A DNA stretch of 64,000 nt, from contig CM056592.1 in assembly GCA_029721435.1 (NCBI GenBank), positions 36,715,611 to 36,779,610 of the forward strand, written 5' to 3'. Source of the stretch: Gymnothorax reevesii. Taxonomy: Eukaryota > Chordata > Actinopteri > Anguilliformes > Muraenidae. Shown piece by piece: positions 11,413-24,400 of this stretch (positions are counted from its first letter, which is position 1; every line of letters begins with the position of its first letter). Below the pieces are notes generated by a model that saw nothing but the letters and a program-made list of their open reading frames with translations, searched no databases and was not told the DNA's origin. The position numbers and the translations under genes were made by a program.

Positions 11413-13496
11413 AACTCATTTTGTGTCCTGTTCACTTCAGCACCTTGCGCATCTATTCGGTGTATTTCTCATGTGATTAGTTTACATTGTTTCTCCCCAT
11501 TCCCAACTGCATCTCCTTACCTGTTGAGCCAGGTGATGGGTATTTATGCCCTCTTCTCAGTGTGGCAAGTACCTAAATTGTAATGAGCTTTCGTGTACTG
11601 AGAGCCTCTCATTTTTCTAGTATAAACTCTTCATCTTTATCAAATGCAACTTGTACTTAAAGGACAGCAGTTTGTGAATTCTGTTGTCATAACTTTGTTA
11701 TTTGGAACAAGCTTCCAATCCTAATCAGGGTCCATGTTTGGGACCTGTTCATGTTAACCCAACTCTAATCAGTTTGTCATTTCCAGTTTATAAGAATAAG
11801 CTTCCAAGCCTAAGCAGGGTCCAGGATTGGGACTGTGTTCTTTGTAACCTCAAATTGGATTCAAATTTTCCACCTGGACAGGTGAGATGCTAAATTGGTT
11901 TTCTTGCAATATCGAAATGAGTTGTAGCGGTTGGTTAGGTCGTGTACTAAGGAGGATTAAGGTGGTCATGGGCCCTGGACTTATCATGCTTTGCTGGAAA
12001 ATTCATTTAGTGCCATAAATGTCCCACACGCAAATACTAAGGTGAACTGGCATACACACACAGTGACAGCCAAAACGACAGTGCTTCCTTGACATTTATT
12101 CAAGTGGTTAGACCACCGCAGTTAGAACTTTATCACCCCACCGCAGCTAGAAAAAATGAGAAATAGAACATTACAAACAAAACACTACAAACAAGCAGAG
12201 GACCCAGTGCAGCCCTTTAAATGATCAAAAAACCACTAGCACTTGAACCAAAGCTAAGATCGACAGAGATGGAAGTGGAGAGAAGACCAAAATATTACCG
12301 TGTGGCCTGTGCCACCACAGCCACAAAACAATTACAAACAATACACTGTAGCAAGAACGGCAAAGGAACAGAATTCTCTGCTTTCACAGTTCAACTGCAT
12401 GGTGGCAACCCCCTCTTTTCTGAGATAAAATCACAACATCCTTACTGAGACACATGCCACTGTGCTGTAACACAACATAACATAACAAGAGTGGCGAGAA
12501 CAGGCTGTTCAGCCCAACTAGGCTCGCCAGTTTCTTTATACTATTGTAAATATATCACTTCAGATACTTAATAACTCAATTCATTAAACTGTGTATAAAA
12601 CAAAGTAATAAAAAACACAGTAGCTGCTGCAACAGCAGCATATAACAGCAATGAACAGTGGCAGAACAATAAATAAGTACATATTCATCACGGCTAATGG
12701 AACTGTAAAACAGAACCAGCCATAAGAATTAACCTGTGTAATATACGTCAAATTTGTGGAAAAAAATTCCCTTGGAAAGAGTTCCATATCCAACCTCCAT
12801 TTTCTCAGCTTTTTATTTGCCATAACAATTTTAAAAGGGGCACAAATATATTTTGGGGGGTTTCATTTGTGAGAAGAGGGTATATATTTTAATATTAATA
12901 TTGCGAATGCATATGCTGCGCCTGCCCTAGAAACCTGGAGTGTCATCAGTCACATGGCTGCCACCCAGCATCAGCTCCAGAACTGATACCTCCCATTTCA
13001 AACACAAATAGTCTTGCACCCTAGTTGTCAGTCATTTTCCTTTCTTGACACACTTTCCAATAATAGTAATCATCCATTGGCAATTGAAGACACAACTTCA
13101 TTCCCCATGTGATCTAAAAGCGAGAAAATAATGGGCATTCAGTACATTCAGTACAGAAAAAAATGATTTACTCTTACACAGGCCTATGCTTTATGGAAGA
13201 CAAACTGCCCTGGAACTTCTGCGTGATGGTGTTTCGAGATGCCAAATGCAGAGGCCGGAACGAAAGGAAGTACAGGACCGTAAGAGAGACAAACGCAGAC
13301 AAAATAGGAGAGAGAGACTCGCGCTTCCAAAGGACAAAACTCCAGTCCGAGTGAAATAAGGAAGCAGCGCAAGCTAGACAGTACAAAACAAAGGAAAAAT
13401 CTCGGGAACTGAGATAAAAAGACACAACACCAGACGGTGCACAGAAAGAGGAAAGAGAAAGATTCCCTTTACTAGCACTTTCCCTTTTTGCAACTA
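11413..13496. other. no gene; one short dispersed repeat piece
   Basis: Non-coding. Near 12485-12535 there is GAGTGGCGAGAACAGGCTGT followed by TCAGCCCAAC, a dispersed fish repeat fragment. Nothing else recognised. Confidence 0.35.
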
Positions 13497-15123
13497 CACT
13501 CAACAAAAATATAAACGCAACACTTTTGTTTTTGCTCCCATTTGTCATGAGATTGACTCAAAGATCTAAAATTCATTCCAGATACACAATATTACCATTT
13601 CTCTCAAACATTGTTCACAAATCTGTCTAAATGTGTGATAGTGAGCACTTTTGCTTTGCTGAGACAATCCATCCCACCTCACAGGTGTGCCACATCAAGC
13701 TGCTCATCAGACACCATGATTAGTGCACAGGTGTACCTTAGACTGTCCACAATAAAAGGCCACCCTGAAATGTGCAGTTTTTGCTTTATTGGGGGTCTGG
13801 GGACTCAGAACCAGTCAGTATCTGGTGTGACCACCATTTGCCTCATGCAGTGCAACACTTCTTCTTCGCATAGAGTTTATCAGATTGTCAATTGTGGCCT
13901 GTGGAATGTTGGTCCACTCCTCTTCAATGGCTGTGCGAAGTTGCAGGATATTAGTGGGAACTGGTACGCGCTGTCGTGTACGCTGGTCAAGCACATCCCA
14001 AACATGCTCAATGGGTGACATGTCTGGTGAGTATGCTGGCCATGCAAGAACTGGGACATTTTCAGCTTCCAAGAATTGTGTACAAATCCTTGCAACATGG
14101 GGCCGAGCATTATCTTGCTGAAACATGAGGTGATGTTCATGGATGTATGGCAGAACAATGGGCCACAGGATCTCATCACGGTATCTCTGTGCATTCAAAA
14201 TGCCATTAATAAAATGCACCTGTGTTCTTCGTCCATAACAGATGCTTGCCCATACTATAACCCCACCACCACCATGGGCCACTCGATCCACAACATTGAC
14301 ATCAGCAAAGCGCTCACCCACACGACGCCACACATGCTGTCTGCCATCTGCCCGGAACAATGTAAACCGAGATTCATCCGTGAAGAGAACACCTCTCCAA
14401 CGTGCCAGACGCCATCGAATGTGAGCATTTGCCCACTCAAGTCTGTTACGGCGACGATCTGGAGTCAGGTTAAGACCCCGATGAGGACGACGAGCATGCA
14501 GTTAAGCTTCCCTGAGACGGTTTCTGACAGTTTGTGCAGAAATTCTTTGGTTATGCAAACCAATTGTTTCAGCAGCTGTCTGAGTAGCTGATCTCAGACG
14601 ATCTTGGAGGTGAACCTGCTGGATGTGGAGGTCCTGGGCTGGTGTGGTTACACGTGGTCTGCGGTTGTGAGGCTGGTTGGATGTACTGCCATATTCTCTG
14701 AAACGCCTTTGGAGACGGCTTATGGTGGAGAAATGAACATTCAATGCCCGAGCAACAGATCTGGTTGACATTCCTGCTGTCAGCATGCCAATTGCACGCT
14801 CCCTCAATGCTTGCGCCATCTGTGGCATTTTGCTGTGAGACAAAACTGCACATTTCAGAGTGGCCTTTTATTGTGGGCAGTATAAGGTACACCTGTGCAC
14901 TAATCATGGTGTCTGATGAGCATCTTGATGTGGCACACCTGTGAGGTGGGATGGATTGTCTCAGCAAAGCAAAAGTGCTCACTATCACACATTTAGACAG
15001 ATTTGTGAACAATGTTTGAGAGAAATGATAATATTGTGTATCTGGAATGAATTTTAGATCTTTGAGTCCATCTCATGACAAATGGGAGCAAAAACAAAAG
15101 TGTTGCGTTTATATTTTTGAGTG
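13497..15123 (-). mobile_element. Tc1-like transposon, 1627 bp, near complete
   Basis: Flanked by TA (13495-13496 and 15124-15125). The termini CACTCAACAAAAATATAAAC and its inverse begin long inverted repeats of about 280 bp (13497-13785 and 14845-15123), which include the direct motif TGGGATGGATTGTC and the run GTGCACAGGTGTACC in both arms. A single transposase frame fills the middle on the minus strand. Only one nonsense codon is visible, so the copy is fairly young. Confidence 0.93.
13815..14828 (-). pseudogene. Tc1-like transposase, one in-frame stop
   Basis: Starts at ATG 14828 (MPQMAQALRERAIGML), ahead of a paired helix-turn-helix DNA-binding region (ALNVHFSTISRLQRRFREYG). The catalytic triad is visible: FTDES (Asp), FQQDNARPH (Asp) and, 34 residues on, SPIEHVWD (Glu), the DD34E spacing of Tc1. 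The frame is 338 codons including the stop. It is broken only by TAA at 14502-14504, between the DNA-binding and catalytic halves, where relatives have His. No frameshift is visible. The protein would excise and reinsert the element at TA sites. Confidence 0.9.
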
Positions 15124-15125
15124 TA

Positions 15126-16392
15126 TATATGAATATTTATATCACATTCAGACTCAGGCCTTATGCCTTGTGTTGTTTTTGTTCAACCTAAGGCAGAAAG
15201 AACGTATATTTTCATATATTTTGTATGCCTTGAATGTTTGTATGTATTTTCAATTTAAAAAAAAAACGTGGCAAGAAGAATCTGAGGTCGTCCGGTTATG
15301 TCTACGCAAGTTTGTAAGCTGGGTTGTTATCTGACGATCAATATAAAATTAATTTGGGTACAGAAAATGACGCCAACAACAAAATTCATTAGGGGTCAGC
15401 TAATGCAACAAATTTCCCAAAAATGCAGGCATTTGATTAACTTACCTGCAAGCGTATTCCTGTGAAAATGAATTCATTGCTTAGGATAATTGCTTTCCTC
15501 ATGACACGCTTTACTTCCGTATTCCTCGATTCCTATTGGAGTCAGTGGAAGTGTCAAATAGTTGTAGAACCTGAAAGTTTGATTTGGCTCGAAACATATG
15601 TTAAAAATTATAGTGTTGGAACACATGCTCATTACATGTGTAAAATCTGAATGTTTGGGTGATCTGACACAATCCATAGCCAGCGGTAAACTTTTATAAT
15701 CCTACAGCCTGCCGGTGAGAGTGGCATCCTCTGTTCTGTTCACAGCAGGAAGCCGGACCCATTACGTCCAGGCTGCCCAGTGTTCCTCAGAGTTCCATCA
15801 CTGGTCCCATTGAAATTTAAGCCCAGTTAATCTGCTTAATCTGCTTAAAACAATCTAAATCTTGGTCAAATTCATAATATGTTTATGTTAAATATCCAAT
15901 AAAGGACCCACTTATATATTTATAACACAGTTGAACTGTAATACTCCATTTTAAGGCTTTTCCATGACAACTGCATCATTTTAGCATATATTCCTATCAT
16001 TTCTGGTATTTTTATTCTCAGGGGAGTCCAAGGAGTTGAATGGAACATGTTTCATTTCCCTTAAAATTATGTTTGACTCTCTTTTTGGAAAGCTCCCGAA
16101 AAGCTGGTTAGAATTTGCGCGGGCAATTGCCCTGGTGGTAACACCTTCGCGAGTGCAACTCTGATTCGGCCTCTACCTTATTCGGAGGCGTGGTTTGGAA
16201 TCTTTAAAGGTCCGAGATCCTGACAGGGCGGTCTCTTTTTTTCTCTTCATTCCTGTCTCTTCTTTGTCAACATCTGACGCGCGTAGGCGAGTTGGGGAGA
16301 GGTCACATGACACCTTGCTCTGCGGAGCGAGGGGGCATTTGAGTTCCCCCCGACCCCGTGGGGCGACTTTAGCTCCGCGTGGCCATTCATCT
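15126..16392. other. no gene or recognised element
   Basis: AT-rich to mixed composition, non-coding; nothing recognised. Confidence 0.35.
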
Positions 16393-16900
16393 TGTAATGT
16401 GAATATAGGCCACTGGATGGCAGTATTTACCTTTTTTTTTATTCAGCTCAGACTGGAGCTATGTTTAGACATGTCCTGGACATGTCTGGGGCAAGTCCCC
16501 GAAAATTAAAAAAAAAGAGGTCTAAATGTGGGTGGGGTCTGCAAAAGAGTATATAGGGAAAAGAACTGAGACAGTAAAGTAGTAGGAGAAATTGCAAGAA
16601 GAAGGATACGTGTGACCAGACCTGTCATTCTGTTCAAGACCTGTGAAGTTTACTTTTGTGGATTTTTGCCTGTGTTTGAGCATTTTTCCTTGCCCAGGAC
16701 ATCACCAAGCCACCCCAACAAAGAGGGACTGTAAATATTTCTGTTTTTGTTGTGTTCAATCTTGGTCTTAAGTGTAGATAGTAGTTTAGTCTTTGTTTTT
16801 TTCATTAAATGTGTTTAAGTTTTTAAAACTGTGTCTGTCATCCCTTGCTGTTGCTGTTGCTGTTATGTTGTAAATGTAATAACAAATTGGGGCCATAACA
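16393..16900 (+). mobile_element. solo LTR of a gypsy element, 508 bp, with 4-bp target duplication
   Basis: Ends are TGTAATG and CATAACA (imperfect inverted termini, TG..CA). The 4-mer ATCT flanks both sides (16389-16392 and 16901-16904), and no internal retroelement sequence adjoins, so this is a recombined solo LTR. A TATA-like GAGTATATAGGG lies near 16545. It is homologous in inverse orientation to the LTR at 38025-38510 that borders gypsy pol, which supplies the family. Confidence 0.85.
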
Positions 16901-18229
16901 ATCTTTTCCAGGTATGAAAATATTCTAAATCCTTCTAAATTATATGTAACTGGTAATTGGCTTAGCGTTGATTTGTTTGATTCAAGTTTGTGCCTACCTG
17001 GTAATTAAATTATTGTTATTCCTTTTCTAGCTTGCGTGGTCTCGTGTCTTTTAATCTTTTTATTCTTCCTAGCCCCGTCTCGGCGAATACCTAGGGGAAT
17101 AGTTTAGCCCCACTGAGGAACGACTGGCCAGCGGCCGGGTGTGGGAATTGGTTGGTTAAGTTGGTTTAGACGACCATGACCTACCTACTGAAGGATTTAT
17201 GTATGCTGGTTCTGAGATTTTAACCTATAGGAAACCCATAGACTCAGTAAAGTCGGTTATCGGTTGAAATACTCTAAAGGAACCCATGGGCTGACATATA
17301 ATCTGGGTTCATTGTATATACGCCAGAAGAGGCTATTGCAGTGATGGTTGACTTCCAACCTCTAATCTAACCAATGAACCTAGGATTCGGACATGGTGTT
17401 AAAACCCGGGAACATTAATGTAGCGGCGGTGGTTGTCTGTTAGGAATTCAAGGTATAATCACTTCATGTTTTTCCCAAGAGTCTGAGTAACTGGTTATCA
17501 CTGCCTCGAGATCCACGCATGCTGCCCCAAAACTATCAATTCTAATTCTAATTTGGAGTCAGATACTTACGAGGATACAACTAAATTTGGTATGCTAACT
17601 GTTTAATGGAGTCAGATTGATTGTAACCGTTGGGTTTCTATGCCCCGTCTTTATCGGAGAAAATTAAATATTTTATTGTGATTCACTCCAGCCAGAAGAA
17701 TGCTCTAATTAAAGTTAGTCAATAAGAACACGTGAGTCCTTCACCTCGCTGCAATGTTCCGTCGTTGGTATTGCTTTGTTGAGGTCTTACATAGTGCTAT
17801 ATGTTGAAAACAAAGCTCTATCTCAAATATCTGGCAAATTTAATTCTAAGATATCATGGCATTAACCCATAGAGCCAGATTCTAGGACTTGATTTTGACT
17901 GGTGGAGCGGCTATCCCGGTAACAGACAGAATGACAGACACACAAACGAACTACCATATGCCCCGCTTGCACGCATGCGCACCAAGGCATTATAACAAAC
18001 ATTGAGCCATTTTTTGCCCATCAGCAGGAGTAGGAACTTTTCACTTCTGACTGCGGGCACCTGCCTCTGTGTAATTTTTTGGCACTTTATTTCCCTGTTT
18101 CTGTCTGAGAAAGGAAAACAGGGACTGTCGCTGACGGACCACGGTAAGGGCAGCCATGCGTAAATGGGCAAAAACTGGGTTTTCTGTCGGGCCCGCGTGT
18201 ACGCATGTGATGCTCACATAGACGCCGTC
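16901..18229. other. no gene or recognised element
   Basis: Non-coding; short frames only. Part of 17030-17160 is GC-rich (CCCCGTCTCGGCG, CGGCCGGGTG) and could be a retroelement leader, which I cannot confirm. Confidence 0.3.
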
Positions 18230-18490
18230 AAAGCGCTCACCCTCAATCGTCTCGGACCCCTCATCTCATGATCAGTTTTGGTAGCTGTACGGAATCTGTC
18301 GCGTACAGGCTGTAACCAGATGTGGCGCTCTTGAGCTGCCCTAAGCAGGGTCGGTCAGTGACAGCGCCTGTGTTCCATTCTCAGATAGACAGCCGACTGA
18401 TTGTTGAATGGTGACAGTGCAAATGACGCACCACCTCTCGGCGGCTGAGACCTGCTTGTAACATGCTAAAGGCCCTTTTTCTCTCTCCTG
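18230..18490 (-). pseudogene. Tc1-like transposase N-terminal fragment
   Basis: Minus-strand FSMLQAGLSRREVVRHLHCH then HSTISRL is the helix-turn-helix of a Tc1-like transposase. Frameshifted continuation (HIW, VRDRFRTATKT) can be followed to about 18240. Catalytic domain absent; a short dead fragment. Confidence 0.7.
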
Positions 18491-18949
18491 TGTCACAAGC
18501 CGTTCCATTTTCTTGATGCAGTAGCATTTTTCGTTTTTTTATTTTTTTGTTGGCTTTGTGTAGGCTATTGACCACACCAAAAAGAACAAGTCAAGTGTCA
18601 CTGTACACATCACAAACAGCTCAATGCTTGTTATTACTGAAGTGTTTGGCGCGTGCACGCGGTGCGCGTCAGGATCACAAAACCACACGCTTTTCTTTAT
18701 TTCCTCTCGTGTCTCGCTGGAAAAGCAATAAATATCAATCGATTCTTCAATTTGCTGCAGATACAGAATATACCTCACCTTTGCGTTTTTAATGGTGCCG
18801 AGTATACATTGCAGTTCAAAATTGAGGTGTTTTCCTCCGCACACAAATGGCAAGGTGAAATATAAAGTCTGTACTCGTGAAACGGCACTGACCGAAGCAA
18901 AGGCGAGGCTCACAAAGCAGCAAGCTACTTGAATTCACTACATATTCTA

Positions 18950-19468
18950 AATGCAGACACAGCCACAAAGCATTATTACTCACGATGCACAGCAAAGTGA
19001 AAATGGTGAAAATGAATGCAGCGAATATAAACGAAAGTTTCGGATGTTGCATTTATATTGCCATCTTGAGGGCAAACGAACAACGAAGAGAGAGGCTGCC
19101 GAGAAAAGGAAAACCCTGCCACTTATTTTCCCCAACAATCATCCCAACCTAAAATCGCCATTCACGGCAGTTATATTATCAATAACATTAACGTAGCAAT
19201 CAAATAATTGCACATTCCCCACTCTGCCGACCAAGGGTGCAAACTAACTCCACGGAGGTGATAATTTGGTTTAATTCTTCATGACCATTAACAGGTGTGC
19301 CGGTCCACTGAGTTTGCAGAGGTGGAATGACTGAAAGCCTGACCTCCTTGGCGTACAACTTATGTAATTAAAACCCGTGACAATGCCGGGGGCTGGCACT
19401 TTTCCGGAAATTCCACCTACTGCAGAGGTGGGCTACAAAGTGATTGACGGGCCTTGCAGCCATTTACA
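18950..19468 (-). mobile_element. putative 3' LTR of the adjacent BEL/Pao fragment
   Basis: On the minus strand a purine tract GGCGGGAG precedes TGTAAATGGC at 19468, the usual polypurine tract to LTR junction, about 200 bp after the pol stop at 19672. TATA-like ATATAAATG occurs near 19050. The far end of the LTR is not identified, so the left boundary is nominal. Confidence 0.35.
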
Positions 19469-19671
19469 CTCCCGCCAAATCATATTATGATGAACAACTT
19501 AAGAAGGCAATGAATCATACATGATTTCCGGTCTGTAATAAAATGATCATAAATAAAGGTATGAATGAGTGATAGCCTACATACAAATAACCTTTTCCTC
19601 TTTATCTGTGATCATGAACAAATCAGCGGAACCAGCATGTCTGATGTAAGTGTATCCTTAAAAGGTAACAA

Positions 19672-20445
19672 TTAGTCATTCTCAAGCAGGAGCACGAGCT
19701 TTTGGACTGGCCGTTCAATGATGGAGAATTTGGACGAACACTCTTTCCCTGTCTTTGACTTTCGCTCCCCTACTTGAACCTTGGCACACCGAACCAGACC
19801 ATAAGTCCCTTGCATAGTTTCAATACTCTTCCCAAGTGCCACTCATTTTTTGGAAGTGTATCCTCCTTGATGATAATCACATCATCCACTTTCAGATTAC
19901 GACGAGGTACATGCCACTTTGGTCTTAAAGAAGCATTCAGGAGGTACTCTTTCCTCCATCGACTCCAAAATTGCTCAATCAGGTACTGTACCCAACGCCA
20001 CCTTTTTGTGGCATAAACATCTCAAATTTCCCCAGGGGTGGTAAGGCAACCTTAGATTTCATCAAAATGAGGTGGTTTGGAGTCAAGGGCTCCAATGACT
20101 TGGGATCACTGATCCCATGGACGTTCAAAGGGCGACTATTCACAATAGCCATAGCTGCATAGAACAGCGTTCTAAGCGAGGCATCAACTAGTCGACTTGG
20201 ATATTGCGCATTTGTAACATCCAGTATGTTGCGGATGGGTCAAATATGACGTTTACAGATGCCGTCTGTATGACTTGATGAAGCAGCATTGAAAACAAAC
20301 ATAAGCATTGCTTATCTGCCAGGAAAGCTTCCAGTGCCTCGATGTCACATTGCTTGAGAGCTTCCTTAAACTCATTTTTTGCTCCCACAAAATTTGTGCC
20401 CTGATCACAACGGAGTTGATAAATCGCTCCTGCAATAAATCGCTG
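19672..20445 (-). pseudogene. BEL/Pao retrotransposon integrase fragment
   Basis: Minus-strand blocks typical of BEL/Pao pol: YQLRCDQGTNFVGAKNEFKE (integrase core with the second catalytic Asp), then in shifted frames SRLVDASLRTLFYAAMAIVN, EPLTPNHLILMKSKVALPP and an Arg/Trp-rich C-terminal region, ending with KLVLLLE and TAA at 19674-19672. Several frameshifts and stops; protease, reverse transcriptase and RNase H are missing. Integrase would have inserted the cDNA; this copy is dead. Confidence 0.85.
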
Positions 20446-20707
20446 CACCCCGTATCAGTATGGAGACTTGGCTGTTCGTCGCCGGGCGACAGGATCGGGC
20501 TGGCCGGGAGTTTCGACGATGAACCAGGTAACGTCAACCTTTTTCTATTATTGTATGGAAAGCAAACCGAGTGCGTTAACTGCACGCCACCCAGGGGAGT
20601 TCGCAGGATACAGAAAATCCACTACCCTAGACAAATTCCGCGCAAATGCTCACTGTGTAAAACGAAAAACCAAGGTAAAGCGAAGCTTGCAGTATCTCTG
20701 CCCCGGG
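20446..20707. other. CpG-rich stretch, unidentified
   Basis: About 260 bp with many CpG (CGTCGCCGGGCGACAGGATC, TTCCGCGC) between the BEL remnant and the duplicated lipocalin flank. The reading frames on both strands look like chance. Not recognised. Confidence 0.3.
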
Positions 20708-21358
20708 AGGCCGTGACACTTATGAAATGTAATGTTACATTATTAAGCGTCTCAAAATCTGATATCGTCAATGCAACAGGTTGTGGCCATGAAATTCACT
20801 GGTAATTCAAGTATTTACATAAATGATCTGCGTGGTTGTTGTGAGAACACTTGTGATCTCTAATCAATAAAGCTCACAATGATTAGCATTTGACAGACCC
20901 ATTTATGGGTCCAAGGGTTTATGAGGTGAAACTATTTGACAATTTAGAATTTGAAACCACAAATAAATGAAATTAACAAATCTCAACTGTGAAATTTGAT
21001 ATCACACCCTCCAGAGTTTCTAAAGAGTTTCTCCTGGAAACTGGAATGGAATTACAAAGAACCCAACCAGTGCTACGCCATATTTTAGGTTTACTCCTTT
21101 ATCATTAAGCAAACTTTGATCTTTGAAATCAAACATATCAGGGTTGTGGATCGTGTCATCAGCCAAAATAAAACTGCAAAAAGAGAATAAGTTTGAGAAG
21201 AAATATCTGGCAGTATTTACAGTCAAATAATTGTTTTGAAGCTGGTATCCTTTGAATTTGGGATTTAGGATAATCTCAGTCATTTGCTCTCCATGTATTA
21301 TTTACTTGAAAAACCTGTCCTCAGTTACCTGAGAGTAATACAAGGGTGCAATCTTCAG
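20708..21358 (+). repeat. duplicated upstream flank of lipocalin copy B
   Basis: Aligns with 56784-57453 (copy C) and, inverted, with 4802-5430 (copy A). Non-coding; includes the conserved stretch CAACAGGTTGTGGCCATGAA. Confidence 0.7.
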
Positions 21359-21422
21359 TTACGTAACTCTGTTTGCATCTCGAGCAATTTTGGGAAAAAT
21401 GCCAGTTGATCTCCTGTATAAG
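21359..21422 (+). promoter_or_regulatory. promoter of lipocalin copy B: bZIP palindrome plus TATA box
   Basis: TTACGTAA (21359-21366) is a perfect palindrome of the PAR-bZIP / C/EBP consensus class. GAGCAATTTTGGGAAAA follows, and a TATAAG box is at 21417-21422, about 65 bp before the chosen start codon. Spacing puts transcription start near 21447, so the upstream in-frame ATG at 21399 would not be in the mRNA. The arrangement is repeated in copy C. Liver-type expression is an inference from the motif class. Confidence 0.6.
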
Positions 21423-21482
21423 AACAGTCTGCCCCCATGGACTGTGGCATTGGTCCTCATACACATCCACCTCTCATTCACC

Positions 21483-24400
21483 ATGTATGTCCTGTGTATT
21501 ACTGCGGTCCTCAGCCTACTCTCTGTAAGCAATGCAGAGCCCTTACCGTGTGAGGAGATTGTACAGCCCCTGGTCCTGGATGATATCAGTAAGGTAAACA
21601 GTTTGACTGTTTTCACTATTTGTGCATTTTCATATTTTTGCTGATATCATGGCCAATGGTAACTTTAAAGCTAGGCAATATGCAAAGGTGTATTCTGCAT
21701 TAAAGGTGGAGCATTAATTCTGTTATGTTCTGTATTTACATATACACTAATGAGCCAATACATTATGAAAACCTGCCTAATGCGGTGTTGGTCTTCTACA
21801 TGCCACCAAAACAGCTTGATGAGATTGACATCCTCATTAATGTCCAGACTCAGGCTTCCCAACTAAATATTTGCCAGAGCATCACACTCTTAACACCTTC
21901 TACCCACAACGCATCCAGATAGCTCCTGTTTCCCAGGTAAATGGCACACATGTCCCCACCAGATGTACATGATGTGTAAGAAAATGGGACAAATCAGACC
22001 AGGCAACTTTCTACCATCGCTCCAAAGTCCGTTCCAATGCTCACAACCAGGTGAATGGGCCCTTCGATAGGTCTGTGGTGTGATGTACAGTGGCTGACTT
22101 GCAAACGGAACACGCTGCAACAGCCCAAAATGTCCAATGGGAGAAACGCACTGCAAAAACAGAAACAATGCAAACTCAAAAACACTCGAACCCTGAAAGC
22201 AAATCAAAGATTAAAATGCTGCATATCCACATCAACACAACACAAGTGCTCCCTGCCGTTCTGGAGATGGCCAACTTGAACAGCTTTTACTTTTGCCCTG
22301 AGCGAGACAAGCAACATTAGTTAAATCAGCAAAAAGGCTATCTTGCTCGTAACATTAGTTTGCTTGTTTAGCCAGCTAGTTTGCTAGCCTAGCTAGCTAC
22401 CAGTTGTATTTGGTGCACAGAAGTCTATAGAAATTATCCATTATTTCGCTATCTTACTTAGCTAGAGTTGAACCGCATGGAAATAAAACTGTCGCCAGCT
22501 TTTGTCTATGAGCTGTGGGCACCTAAACCACGAACTGGCAACAGGACCTTTGGTGGTTGGTGCTCACCACTGCTGATTGGAAGCACCCCAGAAGCTTTGT
22601 TGCTTCCGAAATGCTCCAACCAAATTACCTGGCTATAATGACTTGACCCTCATCAAAGCCGTTCATGTCCAATTTCTCCTGAATCCAGCACGTTAACTAC
22701 AACAACCAACTGTTCACTTACCATGACAGATCTGTTCACAGACTTTGGCTCGAACCATTTTTGTGAGGTAATGCACACAAACACACATAGTGTTGGGCCT
22801 TTGCATGCCAGTTCAAACAGCCCTCTTTAACTTCTACATGAATGCCCCAACCCAGGATTTCCAAGCGGAAGATGCCAGCTGTCCTCCAGGTAAACGGTGC
22901 ATGCCCTGCTGATTGACATGATGTAAAATGGGACCAGGCTCTTTGGACCTTTAGGACTTTCTTCCATTGCTCCAAAGTCCAGTTCCAACCATTAAGTAGG
23001 TCTAGTCATAATGTTTTGGCTCATCAGTGTTTGAACCCAAACAGCACAGTTAATAATGTTGTGCTTGATTGTTCAGGTAAAAATCATTTAGATTTATCAG
23101 GATTGGTTTCCATATTGATTGAGTATTTTTTTTTCTATGATATTCTGTAAAATTATCTGCGATGTCAGTGATGAAAGCTTGTCGAGAATTACGCAGAGCT
23201 TTTTTCACAAAATATCTCATATCTGACTTCTTTTTGATCTTTTCAGGTATCAGGAAAATGGATTGTCATTGAATCAGTCGTGGTTCACCCTAAGTTTGTC
23301 GCATTACTCAAAGTTGTGAACAGCTCTTGGATGGAAGCTGTGCCTACTAATGACAGTGACACTGTCATCCTCCATACGTTAAACATGATGTAAATAGCCC
23401 AAGCACAATTTTGTCTGCATGAATCTTTGAGCCTGTTTATGCCGATGTTATTCCATGTTCCTGCATTGATTCAACTCTTTCTCCTCTCCAATTTGTGAAA
23501 CTGAAAAAAGTTAGTATTTTGGGTCCCCAAAGCATTAGTTTGCAATTTGGTGAAGCATCCGGTGATCTGGTTATGCCACTGGTGTTGCAGCAAAGTGAAG
23601 CATGACTCCAAATGCTGGAGAGGATAAAAGTTGAAAATCAGGGCTAGGTACATAAGGATCACAGTCTCAGATTTAGTGCATGAGAGTTAAAATAGCTTCT
23701 TCACGGACAGCTTGCAGTGCATTGTGTTTGTTACTGTTAACAAGGTTCTGCTGTTGAACACCTCTTCTATCCTATTTCAGTAATGGAACATGTGTTTATT
23801 CAATGTCAAACGTTACAGTGTCTAACAACACCATCCATTTTAACCGTAAGTAATAATACAACACTTGACTCCATTAAATATATCTGTAATTTCCACAGAT
23901 AGTGTGCTGAGCCACTTAAGATTACACCAATCCACAGGATTTCTTCAATGTGTGCAGAATCTATTTATTTATTTATTTATTTATTTGTTTATGTAATAGC
24001 AGAGAATAAAAATCAGGCAAATCATTTTGAGTAGATTTAAATTCTTTGACGAATTTTGAATGATAAACAAAGCTGAAGTATACTGTGTTAACCCCAGTCT
24101 GTACAGCAGGGGGCACCACAGAGCACTCCAGGAAAACATCAACTTGCACACTTTTAAACAAACAAGATCGGAAAACTACTTGCAAAGGATCTCAATTTAT
24201 TTGTTGTTTTAGATCTGCAGTGATGATATTTTTAGCTTACCAGCCCTATGGGCCGATAACCTATTGTCGTGGTGTGGCGTCCGTCGTCTGTCATCCGGAA
24301 CATTTTTTTAGTCTTTTTTGGCCTGATGAATTTGTGTATATTTGCCATAATACTACTTCTAGACCAAATCTCCAGATGTTGTCTTTTTTTTTGGATTTTT

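Noticed and set aside
13611..14591. Plus-strand frames of 135 and 171 residues
   Set aside because: Antisense shadows of the Tc1 transposase and its inverted repeats.
20308..20805. Plus-strand 165-residue frame
   Set aside because: Antisense to the BEL/Pao integrase at its left part, with no recognisable domain in the remainder.
21399..21482. Upstream in-frame ATG at 21399 as start of lipocalin copy B
   Set aside because: The TATA box at 21417-21422 lies downstream of it, and starting at 21483 gives a standard signal peptide.
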